From Portulaca oleracea (Eukaryota > Streptophyta > Magnoliopsida > Caryophyllales > Portulacaceae): a DNA stretch of 64,000 nt. The translations under genes were made by a program, and so were the position numbers. This document shows positions 1 to 10,506 of the stretch, piece by piece (the stretch's first letter is position 1; every line of letters starts with the position of its first letter). Location of the stretch: the NCBI GenBank assembly GCA_029582165.1, contig CM055870.1, forward strand, positions 2,629,332 to 2,693,331, given 5' to 3'. Under the pieces are notes generated by a model that was given only the letters and a program-made list of their open reading frames with translations, made no database searches and was not told where the DNA came from.

Positions 1-836
1 ATACGATGACACTCATCTTCAGCGGCCATCATCGGGCCCTCACAATACGATGACAGCGGCCATCGTTGGGCCCTCACAATACGATGACAGCGGCCATCAT
101 CGGGCCCTCACAATACGATGACAGCGGTCATCGTCGGGCCCTCACAATACGATAAAAGCGGCCACCATCGGGCCCTCACAATACGATGACACTCATCTTC
201 AGCGGCCATCATCGGGCCCTCACAATACGATGACACTCATCTACAGCGGCCATCGTCGGGCCCTCACAATACGATGACAGCGGCCATCATCGGGCCCTCA
301 CAATACGATGACAGCGGCCATCGTCGGGCCCTCACAATACGATGACAGCGGCCATCATCGGGCCCTCACAATACGATGACACTCATCTTCAGCGGCCATC
401 ATCGGGCCCTCACAATACGATGACAGCGGCCATCGTCGGGCCCTCACAATACGATGACAGCGGCCATCGTCGGGCCCTCACAATACGATGACAGCGGCCA
501 TCGTCGGGCCCTCACAATACGATGACAGCGGCCATCGTCGGGCCCTCACAATACGATGACAGCGGCCACCATCGGGCCCTCACAATACGATGACAGCGGC
601 CACCATCGGGCCCTCACAATACGATGACAGCGGCCATCGTCGGGCCCTCACAATACGATGACAGCAGCCACCATCGGGCCCTCACAATACGATGACACCC
701 ATCTACAGCGGCCACCATCGGGCCCTCACAATACGATGACACCCATCTACAGCGGCCGCCATCGGGCCCTCACAATACGATGACACCCATCTACAGCGGC
801 CACCATCGGGCCCTCACAATACGATGACACCCTTCG
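1..836. repeat. Minisatellite array, 34-bp unit with a 44-bp variant
   Basis: About two dozen head-to-tail units built around ACAATACGATGACAGCGGCC plus an ending ATCRTCGGGCCCTC. The basic unit is 34 bp. A longer form of 44 bp carries a ten-base insert (ACTCATCTTC, ACTCATCTAC or ACCCATCTAC) after GATGAC. Units differ by a few substitutions, and the 44-bp form dominates the right end (from about 690). The array starts before the window. It lies about 330 bp upstream of a polypurine tract and LTR, so I place it in the 3' untranslated region of a Tat-type gypsy retrotransposon, a position where such arrays are known in this lineage. Confidence 0.9.
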
Positions 837-1166
837 GTCAGCTTTACGGAAGAAACTAAGCAGACCAACCAACATCGACGCAGGACCAAGCTTCCAAGCG
901 TCACCTCGGTCACGGCGAATGAAGCGGATCAACCCGACCGGCTTTACGGAAGAAACTAAGCAGTCAACCCATCTTCACGGCCGTCGCCGGGCCCTCACAC
1001 TGCGATGACACCCTTCGGCCTTTTACGGAAGAAACTAAGCAGCGACCAACATCGCAGGACCAAGCTTCCAGCGCCAACATTTTCGTAATGTGCCGATTCA
1101 TATCCAAGATCATCAAGACTACTTTGATCATCGTTTTACTCAAACTCGATCAAAGTGGGGGCTATC
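837..1166 (+). other. 3' untranslated region and polypurine tract of a Tat-type gypsy element
   Basis: Non-coding spacer between the minisatellite and the LTR. It contains three copies of TTACGGAAGAAACTAAGCAG (about 843, 941 and 1023), and the phrase GCAGGACCAAGCTTCC occurs twice (about 880 and 1054). A purine-rich tract, AAAGTGGGGGC (about 1152-1162), lies directly before the LTR start and is the expected primer for plus-strand DNA synthesis. The same layout (AAAGTGGGGC, then the LTR) is seen at 42276-42290 in the second gypsy element of the window. Confidence 0.75.
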
Positions 1167-2318
1167 TGTAGACACCAAATTTTGTACCGGTATTAGTTTT
1201 AGTTATTTGTAAAAATAAGCTAGCCGAATAGTTTAGTAGCATGCAAACCCATTTCTTTTCTAGCCCGACAACGAGCACAATGGCCCAAATGTTACGGGCC
1301 TGAGCATAATAGCCCGAAAACAAGCAGGAACCCGTCTGGGTTCTTTGGGCCTGAGCATAGCTCAGCTCGGCAAGAACCCGTCTGGGTTCCTTGGGCCTGA
1401 GCATGGCTCACCGAGTGCAGGGTTCTTTGGAATTTGGAGTATTGGCGCGGCGACTAAAACCTAACCCTAGAACGCGCCCCCTATTCCCCCATTCCACTAT
1501 AAATTAAACCCTTCTTTCCCTTCCAAAAACACACCATAATAGGCTAGAGTATTGACACTAGCATATTCTCTCTATCTCTTTTCCCCTTTTTGCATGCTGC
1601 TTCACTAAAGGTTAGCATAGTTGTTGTAAACATGTAGTAATTTATCGAATTCATTTTTTTTCTTATTTTTGCATGATTTTAATGATAAAATTGTGAAATT
1701 CATACCTAATTCCTCCCTCTTTACTTTTGTTTTACTTTAATTTAATTCTAGTAGAGTCTATTCGTTGAATAGGCGGATTTGATGATTTTTATTGTCAAAT
1801 TCGTAACCTTACCCCCGAATCCATCTCTGGATTCGCAGGCCGGAGTCTATGTTTAATGGTTTGTTGTTTTTTTCTCCTAAAAATCAACTGGCGACTCTAT
1901 TTTCGTACTTTGATTTTCTTTTTCCTTTTTACGATTTTTACGACCCAATTTGTGATTAACGTCAAAGGAACCCGGCTTGGTTCCACAGGAACCCAGACAG
2001 GTTCCTCACTTCTTTTCTTGCTTCTTTTTTTTCCTTTGTTTTCTTTTTTTCGTAGGGTTTTGCGGTTAAGAACCCGTCTTGGTTACTCTGAACTCAGACG
2101 GGTTCCTGGGTGTTTTTCCCCTTTTTTTGTTTCTTTTTTTTCTTCTTTCCTTAAAGATAAACCTCGGGCGTAAATCGTTTTTTTTTAAAATCTGTTAACT
2201 CAATCACATTCTTAAAAGTTCAACCTTATTTAAGGTTAAGCAATCCTAGTCGGCTCCCAATCACACCTTTAAGTAGCGCCGCGAAAAAGGTCATCGATCG
2301 ATTTTTTCGGGGTCTACA
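1167..2318 (+). mobile_element. 3' LTR of a Tat-type Ty3/gypsy element (family 1)
   Basis: Starts TGTAGACACC directly after the polypurine tract and ends CTACA, giving TG...CA ends over 1152 bp. It shares short modules with the LTRs of the 28847-43873 element: the TGTAGACACC start, an ACCCCCGAATCC...CCGGAGTC block (about 1810-1850), an AACTGGCGACTC motif (about 1887) and a CTACA end. Overall sequence differs, so it is a separate family. It carries six imperfect palindromes of the type GAACCC-GTCT-GGGTTC. The next base (2319) is inside Sirevirus gag, so this LTR is the right border of an element inserted into the Sirevirus. The open frame at 1856-2173 is T-rich LTR sequence, not a gene. Confidence 0.8.
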
Positions 2319-4062
2319 ATGGGTGACTTAAGCCAAGGACGTTCATGGAACAGATCACCTTTGCTGACAGGTGATAACTATCGAGTGTGGAAGCGCCAAA
2401 TGGAAATCTTCTTGAGAAATCAAGATGAGGACATTTGGGACATAGTCAAGGAAGGAAATTATCCTACACCTCAGAAGACTGCTGAGGATGGAACACAAAG
2501 TGACAAGCTAAGATCTGAGTATACGGCGGAAGAAAAAGAGCAAGCAAAAAAGAATACTCATGCACACTATCTTTTAATTTGTAGTCTTAATTCTAACGAG
2601 TTTGAAAGGGTGTCAAATTTTGATACAGCTAAACAGATATGGGACTACTTGGTCACCACCTACGAAGGAACAAATCAAGTAAAAAAAGACCAAGATCAAC
2701 TTGCTTGTTCAAAAGTATGAAGGCTTCAAGATGGAAGAAAATGAATCCATTGAATCTATGTTCAAGAGATTCAGTGCCATAATCAACCATCTCAAATCCC
2801 TCGGGAAAACATATACAGATGAAGAGCAGATGAACAAGATCCTTCAATGCTTGCCTGAGCACAAATGGGGTTCCAAGGTGACTGTCATTGAAGAAGCCCA
2901 AAATCTAGAAACCTTGAAGCTTGAAGAGCTGATAGGAAAACTCCTTGCCTATGAGATACGACTGCCTGAAAGAAATCAGATCAAGGACATTGCCCTCAAA
3001 AGCACCAAGGAGCCAGAAGAAGAATCAGAGGATGAGGATGAAGAAACCATGGCCATGCTAGCCAAAGGATTCAGGCGACTATACAGAAGAAATCCTAGAT
3101 TCCGTGGTTACCTAAGAGAGTCATCATCCAAACGACCTTCACCCAAAGGTAAAACACTAACCAAGGATGATAATGAATACAAATGCTTTGCTTGTGGTGC
3201 AACAGATCACTTGGTCAGAGAATGTCCTTATGTAAAGAAAGTCAAGGAACAAAGTGACCTCAGAGGAAAAAGGTCAAGCAGCAAAGCTATGGTCGCCACA
3301 TGGAGTGAAAGTGAAGGCAGTGAAAGTGAATCTGAGGAGATTGCAAACCTTTGTCTCATGGCAAAGGACATTACAGAGACACAAGCAAATGAAACAGGAA
3401 TAAATGATAGTGATGAGGTATTTACAGATCTCTTTCTGAAATGTCCTTCACACAATTTGAAACCAAGATTGCTAAATCTGCTTGACTACATTGCAACCCT
3501 CACTGACAAAGTACAATATCTCACTAGAATTGCTGAAACAAACTCCAAAACCATAGAAACCCAATTGGAGATAATCAAAAACTTTACCTCTGATAATGTC
3601 AGCATGAGAAATGAAATGATACAAAACCGAAAAGAGCTGAACTCCATCTTGAATCAAGAAGTAGACCAAGTTCATTTGACCATAAGTCCTGAGAAGAAAA
3701 CCTCTACAGATAAACCTGGTTCACCCAGAACTGATCCAGAAACCTTACCTACTCATAAACCCACACCTATACCAAAACGAAAAACCAAGGCAAAGTGGGT
3801 TCCAAAGAAGCCAAACAACAGACCAGTTCCCCCAAACAAAGAAACCCTTCATAAACCTCTTGGTCCAAAGAAAGGTATAATGTCCTTCAGTGCAGGTATG
3901 TCTCAGGGCTCACAACGACCTCTGGTATTTGGACAGCGGATGCTCAAGACACATGACTGGAGATCCAACCAAATTCAGAGAACTCAAAGACATCAGAAGT
4001 GGGAAGGTAACGTTTGGAGACAAAAGCCAAGGGAAGATCCTTGGAGTCGGCAAGGTCGGTAA
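2319..4062 (+). pseudogene. Sirevirus copy 1 gag, frameshifted
   Basis: Encodes the capsid and nucleocapsid polyprotein in two frames. Frame 2319-2720 starts at the second in-frame methionine of the normal gag; the first lies left of the gypsy junction. An A-run at about 2682-2688 has seven As where copy 2 has six, which shifts the frame, and gag continues in the frame that is open over 2701-4062. Visible parts are a copia-type gag (UBN2-like) domain, an acidic stretch, a CCHC zinc knuckle (CFACGATDHLVREC, about 3184-3225), a coiled-coil-like segment and a basic Pro/Lys-rich tail. Gag runs out of frame through the start of the protease region and stops at 4062. The same gag/pol frame offset is present in copy 2. 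Confidence 0.85.
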
Positions 4063-7000
4063 GGATTCAACCAACTGTATAAATGATGTATATTATGTAG
4101 AAGGTTTAGAATACAATCTTTTAAGTATTTCTCAGTTTTGTGATAGAGGTTATAAAGTTTGGTTCAATAAGAACTCATGTGTCGTAGAAAAGGAATCTCA
4201 TGAAATAGTCCTTAAAGGTCATCGGATGAACAATGTGTATGTTATTGACCTTAGTGAGTATATGACCAAGGACCTTACCTGTCTTAGAGTTGCATCAGAT
4301 GAAACCTGGTTATGGCATCGTAGATTAGGACATATGAACATGAAAACACTTCAAAAGCTAAAACGCCTAGGCCTAGTTAGAGGACTACCACCTCAAAATT
4401 TCATTCGTGACAAGGTATGTGATGCATGCACTAGAGGAAAACAGACCAGGGCATCCTTCAAGCCTGTATCTCAAGTAACCACCTCTAGATGTCTAGAATT
4501 GTTGCATATGGACCTCTGTGGACCAATTCCATACAAAAGTCTAGGAGGACGTTCATACATACTAGTCATTATTGATGATTATTCTAGATTTACCTGGGTT
4601 TTATTTTTGAAGGATAAGACAGAAGCCTACCCAGAATTTGAGAAATTGTACAGGCAACTCAAGGTCCTTACATGACTCAATCTGGTGTCTATAAGAACAG
4701 ATCATGGAAGAGAGTTTGATAATCGAGATCAATTTGGAAAATTCTGTGATCAAGAAGGGGTCACTCATAATTTCTCTGCCCCAAGGACACCACAGCAGAA
4801 TGGTGTAGTTGAAAGGAAGAACCGCACGCTGGAAAACATGGCCAGAACGATCATTTGTGAGAATAATCTACCCCTTTTTCTTTGGGCTGAAATTATAAAT
4901 GCTTCAAATTATATTCTCAACAGATGTACCATAAGGTCCTTCATGAAGAAAACACCCTATGAGCTGTTCAAAGGTAAAACACCAAATGTGGTCATCTCAA
5001 GGCCATTGGATGCAAATGCTTCGTTCACTACAACGGCAAGAAGGCCTTAAGCAAATTTGAACCAAGAAGTGAAGAAGGTATCTTGGTTGGTTATTCATTA
5101 ACCAGCAAAGCCTATAGAATCTACATTAAAGCATCCAGAAAGGTGGAAGAATCAATCCATGTTATCTTCGATGAAACTTCCACCACTCCATCAGAAAGGT
5201 CCTCCATCAAATTTCAGATTCTTCAAGATGATGATGACGAGGATTCTCCTCGTGAATTTCAGCAAGGTCCTCACCAACAAAATGAAGAACCTCATCCAGG
5301 AGACACCTTACAATCAACTTCAGAAGATGAGGAATCTGAGGCCCAAGGACCTTCGCATGATGCAGAACAAGGTCCCTCCTCAAGCACTGAACCAGAACCT
5401 TCCTCCAATGATGGACAAGAACCTTCACTGACAGAAACTCCTCAAATGATTGATAACACACAACAAAACATCGAGGAGTCAACAAGGACCTTCAGATTCA
5501 AACCTGCTCATCCATCCGACAACCTCCTTTCTAGTCTGGAGACAGGTATTAGAACTCGATCCTCTCTTAGAAACTTTTGTGCCTTTCACGCGTTTGTGTC
5601 TCAGATTGAACCTAAAGGACCTGAAGAAGCCCTAAAGGATAGCAACTGGATCCTAGCTATGCAAGAAGAACTAAATCAATTCGAGCACAACAAAGTATGG
5701 AAACTTGTTCTAAGACCCATGCATCATCCAGTCATTGGTGTAAAGTGGGTCTACCGTAACAAGTTAGATGAATATGGCACAGTCACAAGAAACAAGGCAA
5801 GACTAGTTGCCAAAGGGTACAACCAAGAAGAAGGCATTGACTATGAAGAAACCTTTGCACCTGTTGCAAGACTTGAGGCCATTCGAATACTCCTTGCCTA
5901 TGCTGCATCAAGTCAGATGAAGCTATATCAGATGGATGTCAAAAGTGCCTTCCTAAATGGCTACCTAAAAGAAGAAGTCTATGTGGAACAACCTCTTGGA
6001 TTTGAACAGAATTCAGACACTCACGTTTACAGACTTCAGAAGGCCCTTTATGGCTTGAAACAAGCTCCCAGAGCTTGGTATGAGAGACTAAGTTCGTTTC
6101 TTCTCAAAAATGGATTCACAAGAGGTCTCATAGACAAGACTCTCTTCATCAAAACCTCAGGTCAGGACTCTACTATAATTCAAGTTTATGTAGATGACAT
6201 TGTATTTGGTGCTACTAATGAATATCTAGTGAAGGAATTCTCTAACCTAATGAGCAAAGAGTTTGAAATGAGTCTCGTGGGAGAACTAAGTTTCTTCCTT
6301 GGATTGCAAATCAAACAAAATAATGACGGCATCTTTCTCAACCAAAGTAAGTATATCAAGGAGCTTCTAAAGAAATATGGATTAGAGAATGCTAAACACT
6401 GCAGCACCCCAATGTCCTCCACATTGAAACTTGATCAGGATCTACGAGGTAAGGACGTTCCTGAAAAGCAATATAGAGGTATGATAGGATCTCTACTTTA
6501 CCTAACTGCAAGTCGTCCAGATATTATGTTTAGTGTTTGCTTATGTGCACGCTTTCAAAGTGCCCCCAAACAACCTCACTTGATCGCTGTCAAAAGGATT
6601 TTAAGGTATCTTGCAGGCACCAAGGACCTTGGCCTATGGTATCCCAGAAACAATACGCTAAACCTCATTGGATACACAGATGCTGACTTTGCTGGCTCAA
6701 GGACTGATAGAAAGAGCACCTCTGGAGGATGCCAAATGCTTGGGTTCTCCTTAATCTCCTGGCAGTCCAAGAAACAAAATGTCGTTGCCCTTTCTACTGC
6801 CGAAGCAGAATACATAGCAAAAGGCATCTTTGTGCTCAAATTTTATGGATCCAACAGCACATAAAGGACCTCGGGATCACCCTCTCAAAAATCCCCATCA
6901 AGTGTGATAATAAAAGTGCCATTCAAATCACCAAAAATCCAGTTCAGCACTCCCGTACCAAACACATTGACGTACGACATCATTTCATCAGAGATCACGT

Positions 7001-7148
7001 TGACAAAGGCCATATTACACTGGACTTTGTCTCCACTCATCAACAACTAGCAGATATCTTCACCAAGGCCCTTCCCACTGAGCAATTCATCATAAATCGA
7101 AGGGAGCTTGGCATGCTGCAACCGGACGACCAATTGAGGGGGAGCTAA
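3890..7148 (+). pseudogene. Sirevirus copy 1 pol (PR-INT-RT-RNase H), broken
   Basis: Four open segments cover one pol: 3890-4675, 4685-5050, 5083-6864 and 6870-7148. The first holds the aspartic protease motif (WYLDSGCSRHMTGD), the integrase HHCC zinc finger (WHRRLGH ... CDAC) and the start of the integrase core (MDLCGP, DDYSRF). The second holds the rest of the core (TDHGREF, PQQNGVVERKNR). The third is reverse transcriptase ([21 protein letters not shown]) and early RNase H (STAEAEY). The fourth completes RNase H (CDNKSAIQI, RTKHIDVRHHFIRDH). Lesions relative to copy 2 are TGA at 4673 where copy 2 has GGA, and one base lost near 4990. A further shift near 6830 lies in RNase H; copy 2 cannot be compared there because the window ends. 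Confidence 0.9.
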
Positions 7149-7729
7149 CCTTCTCCTATCCAGGGGGAGCAAATGGCCTTCGCCATAAGGTATGCCTTTA
7201 ACCTTCAGACTCATCAAGGACCTTGACATTCTTGTCCTGATACCTTATTGAGCTCCTCTATATTGACACTTTGGCATATGGTTGAATTGGCAGTTCCCTC
7301 ATAACTGATCAGTACAACCGTTTTTTTTTTTGCTTTTTCCTTTTCCTTTTTTTATTTCCCCCTCACCCTCTTTTTCAAAAACAAAAAAGGATCCTATCCT
7401 TTTCAAAAACCATCCGCACCTTTTTTCAAAATCTTCAACATATCTCTTTCTCTCTCCTCCCCTTTACCCCTTCCATTCTTACCATCACATCATATTAAAA
7501 TTTCCCCCCAACCGTCAAATCATCATTTATCCTTTCCATATACACCTTTCCCCAGTTCCTCCCTCTTTCCGAAATTACTCCCCTTCCCTCTCCTTCTCTG
7601 ACCCCTGCCATCTCTATTTAACCCCCTTTTCCTTTTACCATTTACCCCACCACTTCCAACCGTCATTATCTTCGTCCCCACCATTATCCCTTCACAACCA
7701 TCTGTCACTTTCCTCATCCACTCTCCATC
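7149..7729 (+). other. Sirevirus spacer with first polypurine-like tracts
   Basis: Non-coding stretch between pol and the extra ORF. It begins with two GGGGGAGC tracts (about 7137-7146 and 7161-7169), which resemble the final polypurine tracts at 9007 and 9176 and fit the multiple tracts described for Sireviruses. The rest (about 7320-7725) is strongly C/T-rich on the plus strand. An open frame at 7330-7953 in this stretch reflects that pyrimidine bias and overlaps the better-supported ORF at 7730. Confidence 0.6.
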
Positions 7730-8926
7730 ATGAAGAAACGACCCACCCAGAAAACCAATGCCCCCTCTCCTTCTGCAGGTGTTGCCAAACGGCTACGCTC
7801 TCGCAAAACATCTCCGACTCCCCAAAACTCTACACAATCCCACTCATCGTCCTCCGCCGCTCTCGCCGTCATCTCTCAACCTCCCATCTCTCAATCACTA
7901 GCCCTCACCCAACGCATGGAACTTCTGTCAACCCGCCAAATTCTATGTTGTGAGAACGTCGACATTGCCTCCCTTCATCAAGCCTTTCCCTTCTTCACCA
8001 CACTCACTGAAATGGGGTGCTCAACCTTCTTTGACTGTGAATCGGTAATTCACCCTTCTCTAGTCCTTGAATTTTATGCAAATTTAGTTCCTGACTCAAA
8101 GCGCCCTTCCTTCACAACTACTGTCGCTGGTGTTGAAATTCTTCTCACTCCATCCCAAATAGAACGAATTCTGAAACTCGACCCCAATCCCACCAAACCA
8201 CATTTATCCCTTTCCTCAGACCCTAAACAAGAACTTCGCCATCACTTTGCCCGACCATCCGAACAAAAGACCTCTCAGTACACTGGCCTAAAATCTGAGG
8301 CCCGCTTCCTCTATTACATCCTTGTCCGTACCATACTCCCAAGGGGTACAAACAAGGAGACTGTCAATGAGGCCTGTGCTTCTTTTCTTCTCAATGTCCT
8401 CCGTAACCGCCATTCGGATATCGGAGAGATCGTCATTCGACATATCCTAAAGGCCGCTGCCTCCCCTTCTGGTCCATTACCATATGGAAACTTATTGACC
8501 AAAATCTTTCGATTCTGTATCGTTTCCCTGGACCATGCTGAGAAATCATCTCTCAATCTGCCCACCATTAATGCCTCCCTCCTTCTCAATCTGGGCTATC
8601 AACAGCAACCAGATGGCTCCTGGCTTCATCTCGATGAAATCAAGACCGTTGAAGCCTCTACCTCTGCTGCTGCTACGAAGGATGCCACAACTACGCTGCA
8701 AGCACAGATATCCATCATTGTAAATGCTACTGAGGCCCTGCACCAGGAAGTTCAGGCTCTTCGCCAGGAGGTCAAGGCCCTTCGTGAAGCAAGGATTGCA
8801 TTAGTCGAGGACGCATCACATCTCAAACCTGTTGTTCCATCAACAACTCTCGCAGTTCTAGTCTCCCCAAACTCACAATCCCCTACTACTGCTGCTATCC
8901 CCATCTCTGTTGCTCCCCAATCTTAG
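7730..8926 (+). CDS. Extra ORF of Sirevirus copy 1 (398 aa, putative plant transposon protein)
   Basis: One uninterrupted frame of 398 residues between pol and the 3' LTR, where SIRE-type elements carry an additional gene. The N-terminus is basic and Ser/Thr/Pro-rich (KKRPTQKTNAPSPSAGVAKR, possibly nuclear-directing). The middle (about residues 60-300) contains phrases such as FYANLV, GVEILLTPSQIERIL and EARFLYYILVRTILPRG that I associate with a plant transposon-associated domain near genes of unknown function. Residues about 328-365 form heptad-like repeats (LHQEVQALRQEVKALREA), a likely coiled coil. I see no signal peptide or membrane segment, so an envelope role is not supported. That it stays open while pol has decayed is notable. 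Function unknown; domain naming is from memory. Confidence 0.7.
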   Translation: MKKRPTQKTNAPSPSAGVAKRLRSRKTSPTPQNSTQSHSSSSAALAVISQPPISQSLALTQRMELLSTRQILCCENVDIASLHQAFPFFTTLTEMGCSTFFDCESVIHPSLVLEFYANLVPDSKRPSFTTTVAGVEILLTPSQIERILKLDPNPTKPHLSLSSDPKQELRHHFARPSEQKTSQYTGLKSEARFLYYILVRTILPRGTNKETVNEACASFLLNVLRNRHSDIGEIVIRHILKAAASPSGPLPYGNLLTKIFRFCIVSLDHAEKSSLNLPTINASLLLNLGYQQQPDGSWLHLDEIKTVEASTSAAATKDATTTLQAQISIIVNATEALHQEVQALRQEVKALREARIALVEDASHLKPVVPSTTLAVLVSPNSQSPTTAAIPISVAPQS

Positions 8927-9187
8927 AACAATCTGCTTTTCACATGATTTTCTTTTGCGTTGCATGCCAAACATTCCTCCTGTACCTTTTTGCTTGAAAG
9001 TCAAAAAGGGGGAGATGATCTATGCATAGTATGATGTTGTGTTTCTCTATGATATTTTGTTTTTCTATCAGGGTTTGTAAGACAAATTTAAACTGCCTTA
9101 TGCTAAGTCCATGTATGGACATTCTATAATGTTTATTGGACATACTATGCTTGTATTTTTTTGTCTTTCACTCAAAAAGGGGGAGAT
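8927..9187 (+). other. Sirevirus 3' untranslated region with two polypurine tracts
   Basis: After the extra ORF come two near-identical tracts, TCAAAAAGGGGGAGATG (about 9000-9017) and CTCAAAAAGGGGGAGATT (about 9170-9187). The second is directly followed by the 3' LTR and is the functional candidate for priming plus-strand synthesis. Duplicate upstream tracts are a described Sirevirus trait. Confidence 0.75.
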
Positions 9188-10207
9188 TGTAGAACCCGTT
9201 TAGAGAACAAAAGCAGAGGACATTCACTTACTGTGCAACAAGGTCATTGATGTCCACAAACTAAAGGACATTGGTACTCCTGAAGTGTTTTGAAGTGAAA
9301 GACAAGCAACGACACCAAATCAGGGAAGAATCCTAATTGAGCAAGAATCTTACTCCTCTATCCTATTCTCCAAATTCGACTAAACTGATTTTATATGCTA
9401 TCTTTACAGAACAACATCGATGAAGGAAAATTGGAAAGAAGTCAAATCATATCTCGCTGCAAAAGGAAGGAAGAATCTGGAGCCGTTGCAAAGCGAAATT
9501 GATGCAAAGACAGAATCCTGCCCAAACGGATACAAGGATCAGCGCAACTGTTTAAATGGACGAATTGAAGGCAAAGGAAAGCAATCGATTCCACGGAAGA
9601 AAATCGAGAGTTCAACCAAGAGTGTGTTCTTGTGTTTGTGTGTGTTTTCGAGTGTTCATTTTGAAAGTGCTATCAAACTCTAAACGGATCTAGAGTTGTG
9701 TTAGGCTTTCGTGGTCGAATCCTAGACGGAATTAGGACTCTATGTGTGTAAACACCAAATCGAATTTGGTAAGGTGAAGATTTCTGAGAATCTGTGTAAG
9801 TTACCCAGAAACTGTTCGAAGTTTTCTGGGCTTATCTGAATCCCTAAGGACATTCACCCTTGGGATTTCAGTCACTGATACATCAATCACTGCAAAGGCC
9901 ATTTACTGTAGAGCAGTTGAAACGCCTCACTGTGAAGGCCTTTCCAGACAATAAGAAGCGTCCATTGTAAGGCGCTTGGTTCTTTGTAAAACCTAAGGTC
10001 CTTTACCTTAGGTTATCTTTCTGATCAGTGCAATAAAGGAGGTTATTCAGTTATATATTATTTGCCCTTTATTCATTCTATCTCTATTCTATGTGAAGGA
10101 AGCTCTTAGTCTGTTTAGACCGAGAACCTAACGTCCTTGTTAAGTTGTGATTTGTGCAGAAAAGTTCAGTAACCCTATTCAAACCCTCCCCCTCTAGGGT
10201 TCTTTCA
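9188..10207 (+). mobile_element. 3' LTR of Sirevirus copy 1
   Basis: Starts TGTAGAACCC after the polypurine tract and ends GGTTCTTTCA, 1020 bp, by comparison with the 5' LTR of copy 2 (59857-60866). The right two thirds match copy 2 nearly base for base (for example CGGATCTAGAGTTGTGTTAG near 9684). The left third is more diverged. The open frame 9420-9683 inside it is LTR sequence, not a gene. Confidence 0.9.
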
Positions 10208-10421
10208 GGATACTTTGGACAAATTGAATTTTAGACCATATTCTTTGATTTAGTTATTTTCAGGTTCAGATGGATAAATATCCAATAACAACAGTGTCTT
10301 GCCCCAAGATATGTATCATCACTCATACTTGAATATACAAATTAAATAATTTGTTGATGTCTTTATAATTACATAGTTACATGGCACCACCAATGCCTTA
10401 TTTGAGTGTAATATGTGTACG

Positions 10422-10423
<2 letters not shown>
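10208..10423. other. AT-rich spacer right of Sirevirus copy 1
   Basis: No gene, RNA or repeat recognised. The first bases after the LTR (GGATA) should be one copy of the Sirevirus target duplication; the other copy would lie left of the window. Confidence 0.4.

Positions 10424-10504
<81 letters not shown>
10424..10504. repeat. (TA)n microsatellite, about 40 units
   Basis: Uninterrupted TA dinucleotides. The Ile/Tyr-repeat open frames on the minus strand here are translations of this tract. Length is likely to vary and to be error-prone in assemblies. Confidence 0.95.

Positions 10505-10506
<2 letters not shown>

Larger units (their letters stand above)
2319..10207 (+). mobile_element. Sirevirus-type Ty1/copia retrotransposon, copy 1 (5' part displaced, decayed)
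   Basis: Order is gag, protease, integrase, reverse transcriptase, RNase H, extra ORF, polypurine tracts and 3' LTR. The order PR-INT-RT-RH identifies Ty1/copia. Repeated AAAGGGGGAGA-type tracts after pol and a long extra ORF downstream of pol fit the Sirevirus lineage. The 5' LTR and primer site are missing because a gypsy LTR directly abuts the gag start; they should lie left of the window. Copy 2 (59857 onward) shows what is missing and is nearly identical through gag. Copy 1 has a nonsense codon and several indels in gag and pol and cannot encode its own enzymes. Confidence 0.9.

Noticed and set aside
1..836. Regular direct repeats resembling a CRISPR array
   Set aside because: Units are directly adjacent without unique spacers, and the context is a plant retrotransposon 3' UTR.
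7330..7953. 207-codon plus-strand open frame before the Sirevirus extra ORF
   Set aside because: Ser/Pro/Leu-rich translation of a pyrimidine-rich spacer, overlapping the better-supported ORF at 7730.
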